Shown: positions 36,033 through 47,127 of the stretch, one piece after another
Position numbering within the stretch: the first letter of the stretch is position 1
How the letters are laid out: every line of letters starts with the position of its first letter
Assembly (NCBI GenBank): GCA_015501585.1
Contig: JADNRY010000041.1
Location: forward strand, 62,001-126,000
DNA length: 64,000 nucleotides
Direction: 5' to 3'
Source of the DNA: Rhodocollybia butyracea
Lineage: Eukaryota > Basidiomycota > Agaricomycetes > Agaricales > Omphalotaceae
The notes under the pieces: generated by a model
Seen by the model: the letters and a program-made list of their open reading frames with translations, nothing else
Told to the model about the DNA's origin: nothing
Database searches by the model: none
Program-made: the position numbers and the translations under genes

Positions 36033-38117
36033 CTAGTTGTCGCCACCCAGTTCACTATCGCAGTCACCGTCACCGCTACCGCCGCCACTACCACTTTCAA
36101 TATTGTCGTCGTTGTCAGCGCGAGACCGCTTTCTCCCCTTGTCTGATTTGAGAGGCTGAACCTGTCTTGCCCATTTCTCGACAATCGTGCGCTGATTGTA
36201 GAGATGTCCACGAGTCCGGATCCAAGTATACTTGGATCCAGAGCGCAAGTACTTGTGGCCTAAAAGGCCTGACTCGTGACCCGCGGCTGACTCGTGGGAA
36301 ACGGGTCACTGACTCGCAAGTATTACTTGCGGGTCTCACAAGTACCTGTGGATCCGCGCACTAATCAAGTAGTTACAGCTATATTCACAAGTATTTACCA
36401 TTATTTACTTGCATACAGTGATTGTACAGTGTATAATGCTATTAAAACCTGTACTTTACTTGTTACACTAATTTCATACTATGGTATGAAGTAAAAATGT
36501 ACTGACAGTTAGGCTTTGGATTGTAGACAGCCTACGGCGATTGGGCGCTAAAATAAGCGCTCAGTCGCTGTGAGCTGTCTACAACCTCAAACATGTGTGG
36601 CAGTACTTGATAAGTACTATAATAAATATGATACTATTAATTACTGTAAGTTTTGATCACCAACAACAAATATATGAGTTCATATTGCTTGCACAAGTCA
36701 CACAAGTACTTGCAAGTCAACCGAAAATTGCAAATGTCTGACTTGTGACCCGCGCCTGACCCGTGGGAAACGGATCCTGGGATCCGCGAGTCACATACTT
36801 GCGGGTTTTCCCACAGATCTTACTTGTGAAGACTTGGACTCATGGACATCTCTAGCTGATTGTCAGACGAGGTTGAGCTAGCTTGGACAATTTGGACATC
36901 GGTGGTTCCCAGAGACCCATACACCTGCGTGTCCTCATTGTAGATATATTGGAACATTCTAAGAAACAGTAAGAGAGGAAGATGGGGGAGCTACGACAAA
37001 CACGTACCGCCACATTGCCAGTGTATTAGGATTCTTCAAACCACCAGTGCCACGCCATTCAGCAATGTTCTTGTCAGCAGTGAGCCAGAAGTCTTCATCA
37101 GCGACATTAGGGCAGTCATTAAGAGACCAGCGCTGTGAAGATAATGAGATCCGATATATCTGAAGGCATAAATACGAACCAAAACAGCCAGATGAGAGAG
37201 TAGTTCCACTGTGATGGGAATATTGAACTTGCTAACAAGCTTGAGTGCAAGGATTGCAATGTTTTGGGTCGGCACATCAGGCTTGATTGAACATTTGATC
37301 TGACCAGTCATCAGTCACAGATAATGTCCTAATGAGAATAAACTAACCTTCTTTTTGATGTTGTAGCGGTCTTGAGTTAAGTAGTCGTTTACCACACGGC
37401 AGACAGTGTCAAGCTTCGAGATCTCATGGGCACGAGGGATTTCCTCATGCCCGATCTCACGCAAAGCATTCTGGTAAAATCACATAAGAAAAAAACTCTG
37501 AGAATGAACAAGCAACACATACAATGATTGCATCTGCTATTGGACCACGATACGAGGAAAGATGAGCACAGAGGAGGAAGATCATTGAATAGTTGCGTAG
37601 AGTTTTCTGAACAAGTGATCAAAGACATGAAAGACAGGCACAAGATTACACATTACCTTGAGTCCATCCGAGATAGTGTATTGTTCGGATTTCACGTTAT
37701 GCTCCATGAGTTTTGCTGTGTTAAGACTGAGCATGACAAGAATAAGCATTCGTTCAGGCTCGGAGGACTGGGCAAAGACATATGTATAAATTAGCAAATA
37801 AGAAAACACAAGGGTACTACTCACGTTGACGTAGCGGTCCGCCCATGCACAGTACTTTGGTGGGAGGTCGAATTCAGTCTTAAGAGTATTTGCGAGAGAG
37901 ATTAAAGCCTGTCGACCACTTGGAAGGGAGAGACCACCCAGAGGTTGAGAGATCAAGTGATTGTCTCCACTCCCGCACTCCCGTTTTCTAAGTCGTCAGG
38001 TGGGAGGTTGAATTGGGTTTGAGGATTGGCCTGTTCGTGAAGCTGCATTTCACGCATGATGCGCTGTGCAGGGGTGAGTAGAGATGGATCAAGTGAGGTA
38101 TAGTCAGTGGCTGACAT
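36033..38117 (-). pseudogene. transposon accessory gene, unknown family, split by a MITE
   Basis: Read leftwards from ATG 38117 (MSATDYTSLDPSLLTPAQRI) through about six exons: LPPKYCAWADRYVN, SSEPERMLILVMLSL, KLDTVCRVVNDYLTQDRYNIKKK, IPITVELLSHLAVLRWSLND and LKNPNTLAMWRMFQYIYNEDTQ. The final exon reads SSDNQRTIVEKWARQVQPLK and ends in an acidic Gly/Ser tail (DDNIESGSGGGSGDGDCDSE) at TAG 36033-36035. The last exon is interrupted between SSDN and QR by the 656-bp MITE; without it the frame is continuous. No known domain. It is divergent from the transposase gene (about 390 bp apart), like regulatory partners in other CACTA elements. Confidence 0.65.
36191..36862. mobile_element. hAT-type MITE, 656 bp
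   Basis: The 8-bp direct repeat GCTGATTG lies at 36191-36198 and 36855-36862. Inverted termini TAGAGATGTCCA[C/T]GAGTCC (19 bp, one mismatch) start at 36199 and 36854. Both subterminal regions are dense in CCCGC, CTTGCGGGT and ACTTGTGACCCGCG motifs in both orientations. No coding capacity. An 8-bp duplication and TAGAGATG termini fit the hAT superfamily. Confidence 0.85.
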
Positions 38118-38506
38118 GGAGGAAAGATATGTGCAAATACTGAGGCAACGGGTAGAAAATAGCTGGCCTTTATACAGATTTCCTAGTCTGCTTTGACTGT
38201 CGAGGCCACCATTGTTCAGAGACAAATGAGACAAAATAAAAAATAAAATGATACCTGGCCCTTCCTAATTTAGTAGCTAATAGCGGCATTTTGAGAGCCT
38301 CTAACTAGGACCAAAGCAACAGCGAGAAGTTATTTTGATCTTGAGGGCAGCAATTAGCTGAGATGAAAAAGAAAATCATGGTGGAAGTGGAAGACAAAGT
38401 TGTGAAGTTTGAAACTCTTGTGCATTACATAAACATGAGCGCCAAATTAGACCGGCATGGCTTCTGTGTGTGGGCTCGTATTATCTTGTTCTTTCCACTA
38501 TTTGCG

Positions 38507-39319
38507 ATGGGAGCAACCAGGAAGCCTTTGCCTGATGGTATGTATGATCACATACTACATAATATATGTTTCTTGAAGTCATTTTACAGGCTTTGAGGAA
38601 GATCCCACTGACTCAAATAAAGTACGGTGTACACTGTGCCATCGCCTCACACCTCACGCAAAAGGTGGTGGGTATATGAACCGAGCACCATCATATGCTA
38701 ATAGGCATTTGGCTACAGCAGCACACATTGAGAACCTTGAGCGCAAAAAAGCTTCACATACTAGTCCTACCAATCAACCCGAGATGAATCCGTACATTGG
38801 TTCATCACACATGGGTACCAATCCTTCAATCCCAGTCCCTGGTTCCCTACCATCATTCCTGGGTGATAATACATTGCCTCAGCATGACGACTTCCCTGGC
38901 ACTGTCCCCGAATTTGTTTCTGAAGGCTTTGAGGCTGCTATTCTATACGACCCGATATAGAGTCAGAGAATGTTCGGTTTCAGTTCAAACGAATCCTTGT
39001 GCAAGAACTATACTCTAATTCCAATGAAGATAGTGAAGATGCCAGTGAGACTAATATTGTTGATATTCTTCGCAGTCTTGGGCGTAAGAGTTTTTTTTCC
39101 CTGTTATAACTGTGTTTTTGATTTTGTGATCACAATAGTTGATGGAGATGAGCCAACTGAGCATGGAGTTGAGGACTCTTTGTTCAATCCTGTCATGAGT
39201 GCAGAGAAGAACCATGCATATTACCCTTATCCAAGCAAGCTGGTATGAATATACTCATCTGTGTGGACAAATTTAATTTGTGTTTATAGATGATGCTTCT
39301 CAATATTATGGATAATTTC

Positions 39320-39413
<94 letters not shown>

Positions 39414-42283
39414 CCGTTTACGCTTTCGACAGCCCATTTCCGGCTAATTCTTTGGCTGTTAAAAGAATCTGGTGTTCCAAATGTTCCTACCTACAACACA
39501 TTCCGAAAAATGCAGAAAGACCTACAGTCTGTGACTGGGGGTGAGCCTAAACCATTTACCTCAGTTTTGGGAAATCATTTCCATGTGAATGATCTCCATG
39601 ATGCGGTTCAAAGGGTAAGATAGTACTTTTTCAGCATTATGTGACCGTATCATTGATAAGCTCTAGTAGAATTTTGCTAACCCTTGTATTGCCAAACATC
39701 TCAACTTTTATCCTGAGGAGACCAATGGACCCATCTCTGAGGTCTGGCAGTGCCATCGTTGGAAGGAATACTCCCCTTCGGAGCATACCCCAATGTATTC
39801 TTCTTCTGGAAAACAGTTCTACATTAACAAAGTTGCAGCATTGGATGATGGCCAGTTAGCCATACCTCCCCTAACGCAACATCTCCTGAACAACTTTCCG
39901 CTATGAAGGAAATGATCAAGTAAGTCATGTTTGCCAGTGCATAGTGACTCTAACACAGTTGGACAGTAAAACTCAACTCAAGCCAATTATGTGTTATAAT
40001 GCCGCAACACAACGGATGTGTGGTGCTTGCCTGCGAGTACCAGGGCTTCCAGGAGATAACCCACAACAAGCAGAGGAGGCAAGTCATGCAGGTGGTAATG
40101 CAAACTGTCTTTGCCGAAAGTGTAATGTGGGAGGATCATACGAAGAAACTGAATCAGATCATGGGTATCACTGCTTGTATGCAGTAAGTAACAGATACAT
40201 ACTATTTTCATTGAAGCCTTTTTTTATCAGGATTATAGACTGGAGTGGCACGTTCTGCAGAACAGACTAGAAATCGCCTTCTCATGCAGTTGGATGCAGC
40301 AATGATGGGTGTCAAATCAGTTGTGACAAAAATGCAGCGGGAAACTGGAACGAAAGATAAAGTTGCTCAGTACTGGATTGATATTCTTCTCAAAAAATCA
40401 CAGGAGTTGAAAAGAGAGGATCCCAGGCGCTCCAAGGATGACATATCAGCTGAGCTAAAGGCTTGGCTTGCAGAACAACCAGGAGACAAAATCAACCCTC
40501 TTTTGGATATTGCTGGTGATAATTTTATAATTTTACTCTTCTTTTCCCTGAACACTGAAGCAAATACCAGGTCTTGATCCAACTCAGGATACTCCAGTGG
40601 AGATTTTACATACCATACTACTTGGCATTGTAAAATATGTGTGGCACTTATTCCACACTTCTCTATCAGATGATCAGAAGGCATTATTTGTCATTCATCT
40701 CCAGTCGACAGATCTTGATGGGTTAACAGTGCCACCACTCTGTGCAGCATATATGATGCAGTATTCCAATAACCTCATTGGAAAACATTTCAAGACGCTT
40801 ATGCAAACCATGGCTTTCCATGTACAAGATATGGTAGCACCTGCCCACTTTGAGCTGATCAAGTCTGTTGGAGAGCTTGGCGCAATGCTGTGGGTCCATG
40901 AAATTGACAACATGGATACATATCTGGTACGCACATTTTCTCAAGTGATTTCACACATTGGCAAATATTATTCACTGCAGCATGAACTTGAAATAATCAT
41001 TGGAAATACTCTGGATGCATTTGCTGCAATTGATCCAGCTAAAATTATTGACAAAATCAAACTCCACTTACTTCCTCATGCTATTTCTGACATTCGCCGA
41101 TTTGGTCCTCTGATACGCAGCTCAACTGAAGGCTTTGAGTGCTTCAATGCTGTTTTCCGCATGTGTTCAGTATACAGTAATGGCCAAGCACCAAGCTGTG
41201 ATATTGCTGTTAAATTTTCAGGCATGGATCGTATGAAGCATATTGTGAGTGGTGGATACTGGTATGATAAAGAGCAAGGGGATTGGGTTCAGGCGAGCTC
41301 AAACGTGCAAAATATTCTCAAAACACATCCAATTATCCAGCGTCATCTGAGATGGGTTTCACAGGAGGCTATTGAATACGGTAAGATATGTTTCTGCAAT
41401 GGCGCTGTTTGTTACTTACAATACTATTCAGGAGTTATGAAACCTCATGCTCAAGGAAAGACCAGTACATTTACTTGGTCTTCCACGAAAGCATCACTCA
41501 TTCAATCTCATGACTTCACACTATGGAACAACAATCTTTCGGTAATTGCTCAATCTGGTGATAGTTGTAAGGTTGGCTCCTGGGTTGCAATTCGTAGATC
41601 AGATACAACAGTATGTGATAGTTTAAGGGAATTTCAACCACTTATAGTTATCTATAGGAGTATGAAATTGGACACATCCTTGAATTACTCTCAGCATCCA
41701 CTCAGTCAACCAATGTTCAACCTCACTCAACTCTACACTCAGATTCGTGACTATTGAACGATTCATTCTTGGTGAGTCTCGCCATCAGAGAATGAATCTA
41801 CCTGTCCTCTATTGGCCCCCGGACGACTCTGATGTTAAATATGTTGTGGTACCACCATGTGTAAGCATCGTGATTTTTCCATACTTCATTTACTTAGTAA
41901 TTTTGCCATAGAATGTTCTTTTCCGGCTCTCAGTGCAGCACGATTGTTGTTTGGCAAAATGTACTGCCTCGGGCTCCAGAAATGTTGTGCAGGAACATCA
42001 AATAACACCCCAGAAAACTTGTTTCATCGAGCACAAAGACGATGACAGATTTGTTATCAATATGTATGCTTTGCATAATGCTACCTTGATCCGTCGACTT
42101 CTTCCGCAACATCTTACTTCACCGACACCATTACACCAGGACCGAGAAAAATTCCATCACGAAATTGCAGCGAAACTTTGTATTTCAAAAGGACAGGTGC
42201 ACGCAGGCTCAAACAAAGCGGAAAGCCACCATGGAAGGAAAGAAGCAGAAGTTGTTGGAGGCACAGTTAGCCAGAAACATTAA
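38507..42283 (+). CDS. CACTA-like transposase, probably damaged
   Basis: It starts near ATG 38507 (MGATRKPLPD), with a BED-like finger CTLCHRLT...HLATAAHIENLE. Then FRLILWLLKESGVPNVPTYN, HFYPEETNGPISEVW, and a zinc cluster with GDNPQQAEEASH, CLCRKC and ETESDHGYH. Next VEILHTILLGIVKYVWH (40597 on), RRFGPLIRSSTEGFECFNAVFR, and the C-terminal VQHDCCLAKCTASGS, KDDDRFVINMYALHNA, HHEIAAKL ending at 42283. VEILH and EGFECFN may hold catalytic acids by analogy with tnp2-type transposases (inference). Introns of about 50 nt split it. A frame break near 38950 and a 91-T run at 39321-39411 shift the frame, so this copy is probably inactive or mis-assembled. Confidence 0.7.
39321..39411. repeat. homopolymer of 91 T inside the transposase gene
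   Basis: An uninterrupted T-run lies between the codons for LLNIMDN and the conserved PFTLSTAHFRLILW. As written it puts the following conserved part in another frame; one or two fewer or more T would restore it. Confidence 0.9.
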
Positions 42284-42507
42284 TAATAGTGAGAGCAACG
42301 AAGAGTAGTGTATTAATTAATATATTATCAACCATCCATTAGTTGCAAGTATGAGTATGTGCCAAGCATTTGAGTTCCCTCCTCTTCTTCTTGTGTCTCT
42401 TGTATCAAATCATCCTCCACTACTTTACCATCTTGGAGTTTCCAGCCACATCCAGGTGCGGGTTTCCACCACCCTGGTGCTTTCCAGTCAGCAGGGGGCT
42501 TCCAGCC

Positions 42508-42876
42508 TCAAGGAGGCTGCCAATCCCAATCAATACTGTCAGACTCCGTGTGTGACGAAGGGGCATCAGGGCCAGGCTACAATCATCGGAAGTATGAGTT
42601 GATTTGATAAGAAATGATAAGTGTCCACATACCACAGGCAACTGAGCATTGGCTTCATGGACATTGTTCTGCCAGGAGTGTATATTATAATGCTCACAAG
42701 GTGGTATTTCCAATCGTAAGGTCTATAGATTCATATAAAAAAGGACTTTGAAAGAAAGTAGAGAAATTTACTATTGGCCCAGGATTGGCCACATTTATAT
42801 TGATAGTGATAATTGACCCAAGCGACAAGTGCAAAGTTAGGTCGTTGCCATTGATAATGAGCAGTTCAGATGGCAT
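42508..42876 (-). CDS. small transposon-borne protein, unknown
   Basis: Three exons read leftwards. ATG 42876 starts MPSELLIINGNDLTLHLSL, followed by GSIITININVANPGPI, then after an intron TLRLEIPPCEHYNIHSWQ, and after a second intron an acidic end (PGPDAPSSHTESDSIDWDWQPP, stop TGA 42508-42510). The pattern of beta-strand-like segments with an acidic tail is protein-like. An upstream exon may exist. No family is recognised. It lies just downstream of, and antisense to, the transposase gene near the right end of the element. Confidence 0.45.
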
Positions 42877-43617
42877 TGGCTGATATGATGTGGAGAGGAT
42901 AATTGCCACCTAAATTCAGTCTGCTTTTAAGGCTCATATCAGCCTGGTCAAAGCAGGACAACAAGACGTTAAGATGGTCTCAAATTGACCTCAAGACAAT
43001 GATCATTGGGAGGGCCTTCCAAAAACGTCACATGCGCACATGTGTGAATCAATTGGAGGTCAACTTTTGAGTCACAACAATAACTACAGCCACTATCGTG
43101 ACAATCTCCAACTGCTTTCTCATTTTGGCCTGGCGGCTGTTTGATATCTTAACGGTGCCAATTTATAGAATTCACCGACAAGAACTGCAAGATATACATG
43201 ACCTTGACTTCTTTGCATCACATTGTCCTGAAGTCAAGTTTGCGGTGTAGAGGCCTGCAAATAACAGAGAATAGCAGATGACTAAATGATATTACGCGCT
43301 CGCATTACGCATTGCGCATTACGAAGTTTTGTGCGTGCGCGATTGCCCTAGACGCTCAACACGGCTCAACGGAGCGGCTCTTAGCGTGTGGGAACATTTT
43401 ATCTAATGCTTAACGCCCATGTCACGCTTCTGCAACAAGTCAAAAGCTTACTGTGGGCCGAATTGAAGATGCGATCAGCGCATTTTTCTCCTAATCAGGA
43501 TATATTACAGCGGAAGTAATTACTATAACGGAATTAAGGTACCGATCTTTCAGAACAGAAACTCGGCAATAAATTGCCCTCGTAATGACGTCACCGTAGC
43601 CCGGTAGCACTTTTGAC

Positions 43618-45985
43618 AAACCGCCGATATTTTTTTATCTTAAGTCACATGTTCTTAGATTAGATTTTCCCAAACAGGCTCATAGTGCCTAATGTATTCG
43701 GTCCTTCATGTTCCTTGCTTCCTGTATCTCGTATTCCTTTCTCGTATTCCTTTCTTTTGTAACGCTCTTTATATAATGTCTATTGCAGCTGTTTGCGCTC
43801 TCAATGGCCCTCCCAAGCAACGTCGAAGTCGGATCCGCCTCCCTTGAACAATTTGAATCGCTGTCCCTTGATTTCTTCGTTCCTCTTCAAACTGCCTTGT
43901 GCTCACAACATCCACAGCCTCATTCTCTGAATAAAACTCAGCAGCCTGTATCTGATAATGCTCAAAGCCAAAACTAGGTTCTTTTGAAGCAGACTCCACC
44001 TCTCTGAAATTCAACATGCGCTGGGAACTTCTATGGATCATTTTCAGGCTCGGCGAGGACAGGAACAGAAGAAACAGGCCATTGAACTACTTTGTGCTCG
44101 GACGTTCAGCGAGGATGATGCTAAACATGACCAGGGGCGATATCTTCAACGACAATACTTTGTTTGCGCGCGACATGGTACTGGAGGACAGAAGAAGCCA
44201 AAGGGTCTGGTCTGGAACCGAAAGATTGCGCGAAAACGGATGGGATGCCCCTGTAGACTTGTCGTCAAATCGTATCCTGATACAGCAGTGATCCTTGGCA
44301 AGTATGAATCTCATCACAATCACGACATTGGAAACGCCAATCTACGTTTTACTCGCATCTCAAAAGACACCAAGGAGCTCATTGCAGGACTACTACGAAC
44401 TGGTGTATCGCCTGAAAGAATTGTATGTTACCCTCGTCTATTACTAGTGCCATTCTAACTTTCTTCTTGTATTTAGCTCAAGGCACTTCATGGGACCGCG
44501 TTTGACGAAGAAGATCATCGTCCTTTGGATTCTACCTCAGATTGTCTACCATTACCACGGAATATCTTCATTCGTCTCTGTGATATTACTCGTATCCAGA
44601 AGGAATTAGATGCTGAAAACATTCGTTTGAATCGTGATGATGGAAAATCCACTCGGGAATGGGCTGAGAAGCTCGCCAAACAGAATTCACTCCTAGGTTT
44701 CAAGGCGGTCAATGATGCTCCACCTCCAGGCTCTAATCTTACCTGTGACACATTTTCGTTGATGATTCAAAAACCGTGGCAGCAGCGAATGTACCGTGAG
44801 CGAGGTGTACATATAGTTTGCATCAATGGGACTCATAATACGACGGTTTATGAAAATACAGTCCTGACAACCTGGTTGTTTTGCGAGCCAACGCAGTCTG
44901 CGGCCAGTGCGTGGGCTGCTGTGTCGAGAACAATGGCAATTGTTCTGCCCCCTGGGCACCAACGCAAATCCACTCATCATCTTCCTCTTGCCGTTCATTA
45001 CTCTCAAAAATCTCTTCCATTTCACTCGACTCTACCATCGCGGTCTCATCGTTCACTCCCATCTTCACCATCACGTTCTGGACATGTTAGTGTTATCACT
45101 GAAGATGACCTTCGTTGCAACCCTTCCCAGCCTTTTTCCTCTAGTCCCCGATCAACTCTTCTAGCTCGACTAGACTCAGTCATAGACAAGGCTGAGAAAG
45201 AAGAGAATCGACAGGATCAAGTGTGGCAGAGCATGCGCAAAAAGCATTATAGTCTTTTGCAGCAGTCGTCCGACATTGACTCTGACAGTGAAGACCGTCC
45301 ACTTGCAAAGAAGCCTAGACGTTCCTCTAAATTAAGCTCGCTTGCCGAGGTTGAGTCTGCCTACGGGAGACAAAGGCGTTCCTATCTCAAGTCTCATTCA
45401 TCATCACCAACACATTCCATTCGCTCTGTCCGTTCTATTTCTCCCTTGTCATCATCGACGACTCCTTCGAGGCAAATTTGTTCGTTCCGTTCCATTTCTC
45501 CCTTGTCGTCATCGTCGACTCCTTTGAGGCAATGGCCATCGGGTCTGTCAGTATCGCAAATGTCGGCAGGATTTGCAAAGATGGCCAGTCCTGAGGTGAA
45601 GCGGTCACTTTCTCCTGGTGCACGATTCCAGAAAGCCTTTAACTGTGAATGGAGCAGCCCTAAATGCTACTTCCTACATCGTGCAATCTGGGAGTCGCTC
45701 TCGGATACTGACAAAACTACCGGTCTCATTTTAGGTGATTCTCCAGAGGGCGATTGGTTGACGTTTAGTATCGAACTTTGTGATAGAACTTATTTTCCTC
45801 TTGCACGACTTTCACGTAGTAGAATTAGATTTGTAATTCTGTATAGTTTTTGTAGCTATTGTAACTCGCTCAGACTTATTCCATCAATAATTGGACTCTC
45901 TATTAGTATTTGTAGTTGGTATTTCTAGTTCTACTCGCTTCTAATATAAAAACATGTGACTTTAGATAATGAATTATCGGCGTTT
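43618..45985. mobile_element. second MULE derivative, about 2.4 kb
   Basis: Inverted termini lie at about 43618-43664 and 45940-45985, sharing CGCCGATA, TTATCT[T/A]AAGTCACATGTT and ATTAGA. They differ in sequence from those of the first MULE, 170 bp to the left. A target duplication could not be fixed. Inside is one gene (44033-45928) related to the first MULE's gene, with only the start of a catalytic domain left. Confidence 0.7.
44033..45928 (+). pseudogene. MULE protein with deleted catalytic core
   Basis: Exon 1 is 44033-44422 (MDHFQARRGQEQKKQ; FAR1/FLYWCH-like domain with GCPCRLVVKSY and SHHNHDIGN; RISKDTKELIAGLLRTG). The intron is 44423-44476. Exon 2 reads LKALHGTAFDEEDH, then the start of a MULE catalytic domain, VHIVCINGTHNTTVYENTVLTTWLF, in which the usual first catalytic Asp is Asn. 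The rest of the core is missing. A Cys-rich module (VCGQCVGCC, NGNC) follows in a shifted frame at 44895-44950, then the Ser-rich tail (TLLARLDSVIDKAEKEEN, WPSGLSVSQMSAGF, WSSPKCYFLHRAIWESL). An internal deletion with frame change is inferred. DNA-binding parts may still be made. Confidence 0.65.
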
Positions 45986-45991
45986 CTCGTT

Positions 45992-47127
45992 CCCCGGTGC
46001 ATTCGAGCGCCCATACGACGAACGCTTACAAACTTCAACGAAAACTGTCAAATCTACTAAAATCTACTATTATAACATGGATAGAAGCAAAGCCTAAAGG
46101 ATCCAGTTTAAGTTGTTAAATTGTTTTCCTCAATAGACCCCGACCATATATACTTACTTCAAAAGTATATCCTCAGACTCCCGCTCCAATGGCAATACTG
46201 TCCTGCATTTGTACTGAACTTCGTGCCCTCACTGTGAGTCAACAAACGTCGGATCCGTCCTCAACTCTAATAAGTCAGTCGGTGAGGTGGAGTTATCATT
46301 CTAAACTTCCACCACCTCCGACAATGTAATTCTTGGACTGCAGATCTCGTTCTCTACATTTTCTCGGCTACCAGGCTCCAGCAACTTACTATCTCCAAAC
46401 CATCTCCCTCTCCTCTTTATCAAACACTGCGAATCCTCATAGCAAATCGACAGACTTTTGCGCGAGTACATATCGCTCGGAGCTAGACACCCTTCAACGT
46501 AGTACGATCCAGTTCGCAATCCAAACCTAAAGCATACCTCGTTCAGCCGAAGCTGTTGTTACCGACGACATGATTGTGACAAACTTCAGTACTGCCCAAC
46601 TGGACCACTTGATTCCGCCACGAGAAAGAATGACACCAGTGCTAGACTCGCTATAATTGTGGTTTTCAGGAGGTCAAGTCGAAATTTGACACCTTACAGA
46701 TAATGAAGAAGAAGAAGAGGGATGTTCAAGAAGAAAGTTGGGAACCCAAGTTCTGATGGAAGGAAGGATTTATTACACAACCAGGTCAAAGTTATGGAAA
46801 ACTGGCACTAGATCACAATAGGACTCAACCAGTGGCGACCCAGGCTCAGCTGGGTAAATGGCAAAGTGACTGGACACCAATCTTGGCTGTAAAGTTGATA
46901 AGAAGGAAAGATGGGTGACTTGCATTGTGTGTCCGTCTGACCGTAACCTGCTATAGACACACTCCTCTCATATTTAATCAACAACCTCCTAGACCGGTGA
47001 AGTCATGATGATCACTTGGTATCCATTTAATGGTATCAACATTATCCAGCGTATTACGAGGACAAATCCATTGTGCCATCCTCGGGTCCATTCTCGTCCT
47101 CCGCTCCGACACTTGTGGCTGCACGCT
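45992..47127. other. intergenic, no gene seen
   Basis: Short frames on both strands without family character. This is the 3' flank of the sugar porter gene (minus) and the right flank of the second MULE. Confidence 0.4.

Larger units (their letters stand above)
35567..43253. mobile_element. CACTA-like DNA transposon, 7.68 kb, nested in the MULE
   Basis: The 3-bp direct repeat AGG lies at 35567-35569 and 43251-43253. The inverted termini are CTACACC[A/G]CAAA[A/C]TTGA at 35570 inward and 43250 inward. A 3-bp duplication fits the EnSpm/CACTA superfamily. The element encodes a large plus-strand transposase (38507-42283), a divergent minus-strand accessory gene (36033-38117) and a small minus-strand gene (42508-42876). 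The transposase family is one I recall as very abundant in agaricomycetes and usually annotated as hypothetical; its superfamily placement is inference. A MITE sits inside its accessory gene. Confidence 0.7.
32759..43457. mobile_element. MULE DNA transposon (about 3.0 kb net), split by a nested CACTA-like element
   Basis: The 9-bp direct repeat TACTGTGGG occurs at 32759-32767 and 43449-43457, the size expected for Mutator-like elements. The inverted termini (32768-32830 and 43386-43448) begin AG and share GAAGC[A/G]TGACATGGGCGTT and ATTAGATAAAAT, with 18 nt before GAAGC at both ends. Removing the insertion 35570-43250 leaves about 3.0 kb. Its minus-strand gene (32974-about 34620) encodes a MULE-type N-terminal zinc domain and a C-terminal tail but no catalytic core, so this copy is non-autonomous and decayed. 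Confidence 0.8.

Noticed and set aside
35567..43253. KDZ or Plavaka transposon possibly carrying a TET/JBP gene
   Set aside because: I looked for CxC clusters, the KDZ core as I remember it (ACQW-type motif) and a TET/JBP dioxygenase HxD motif; none is present, and the 3-bp duplication does not fit KDZ.
43600..45998. CCCGGT as target duplication of the second MULE
   Set aside because: Only six bases match and they lie at unequal distances from the two termini, so the true duplication was left undetermined.
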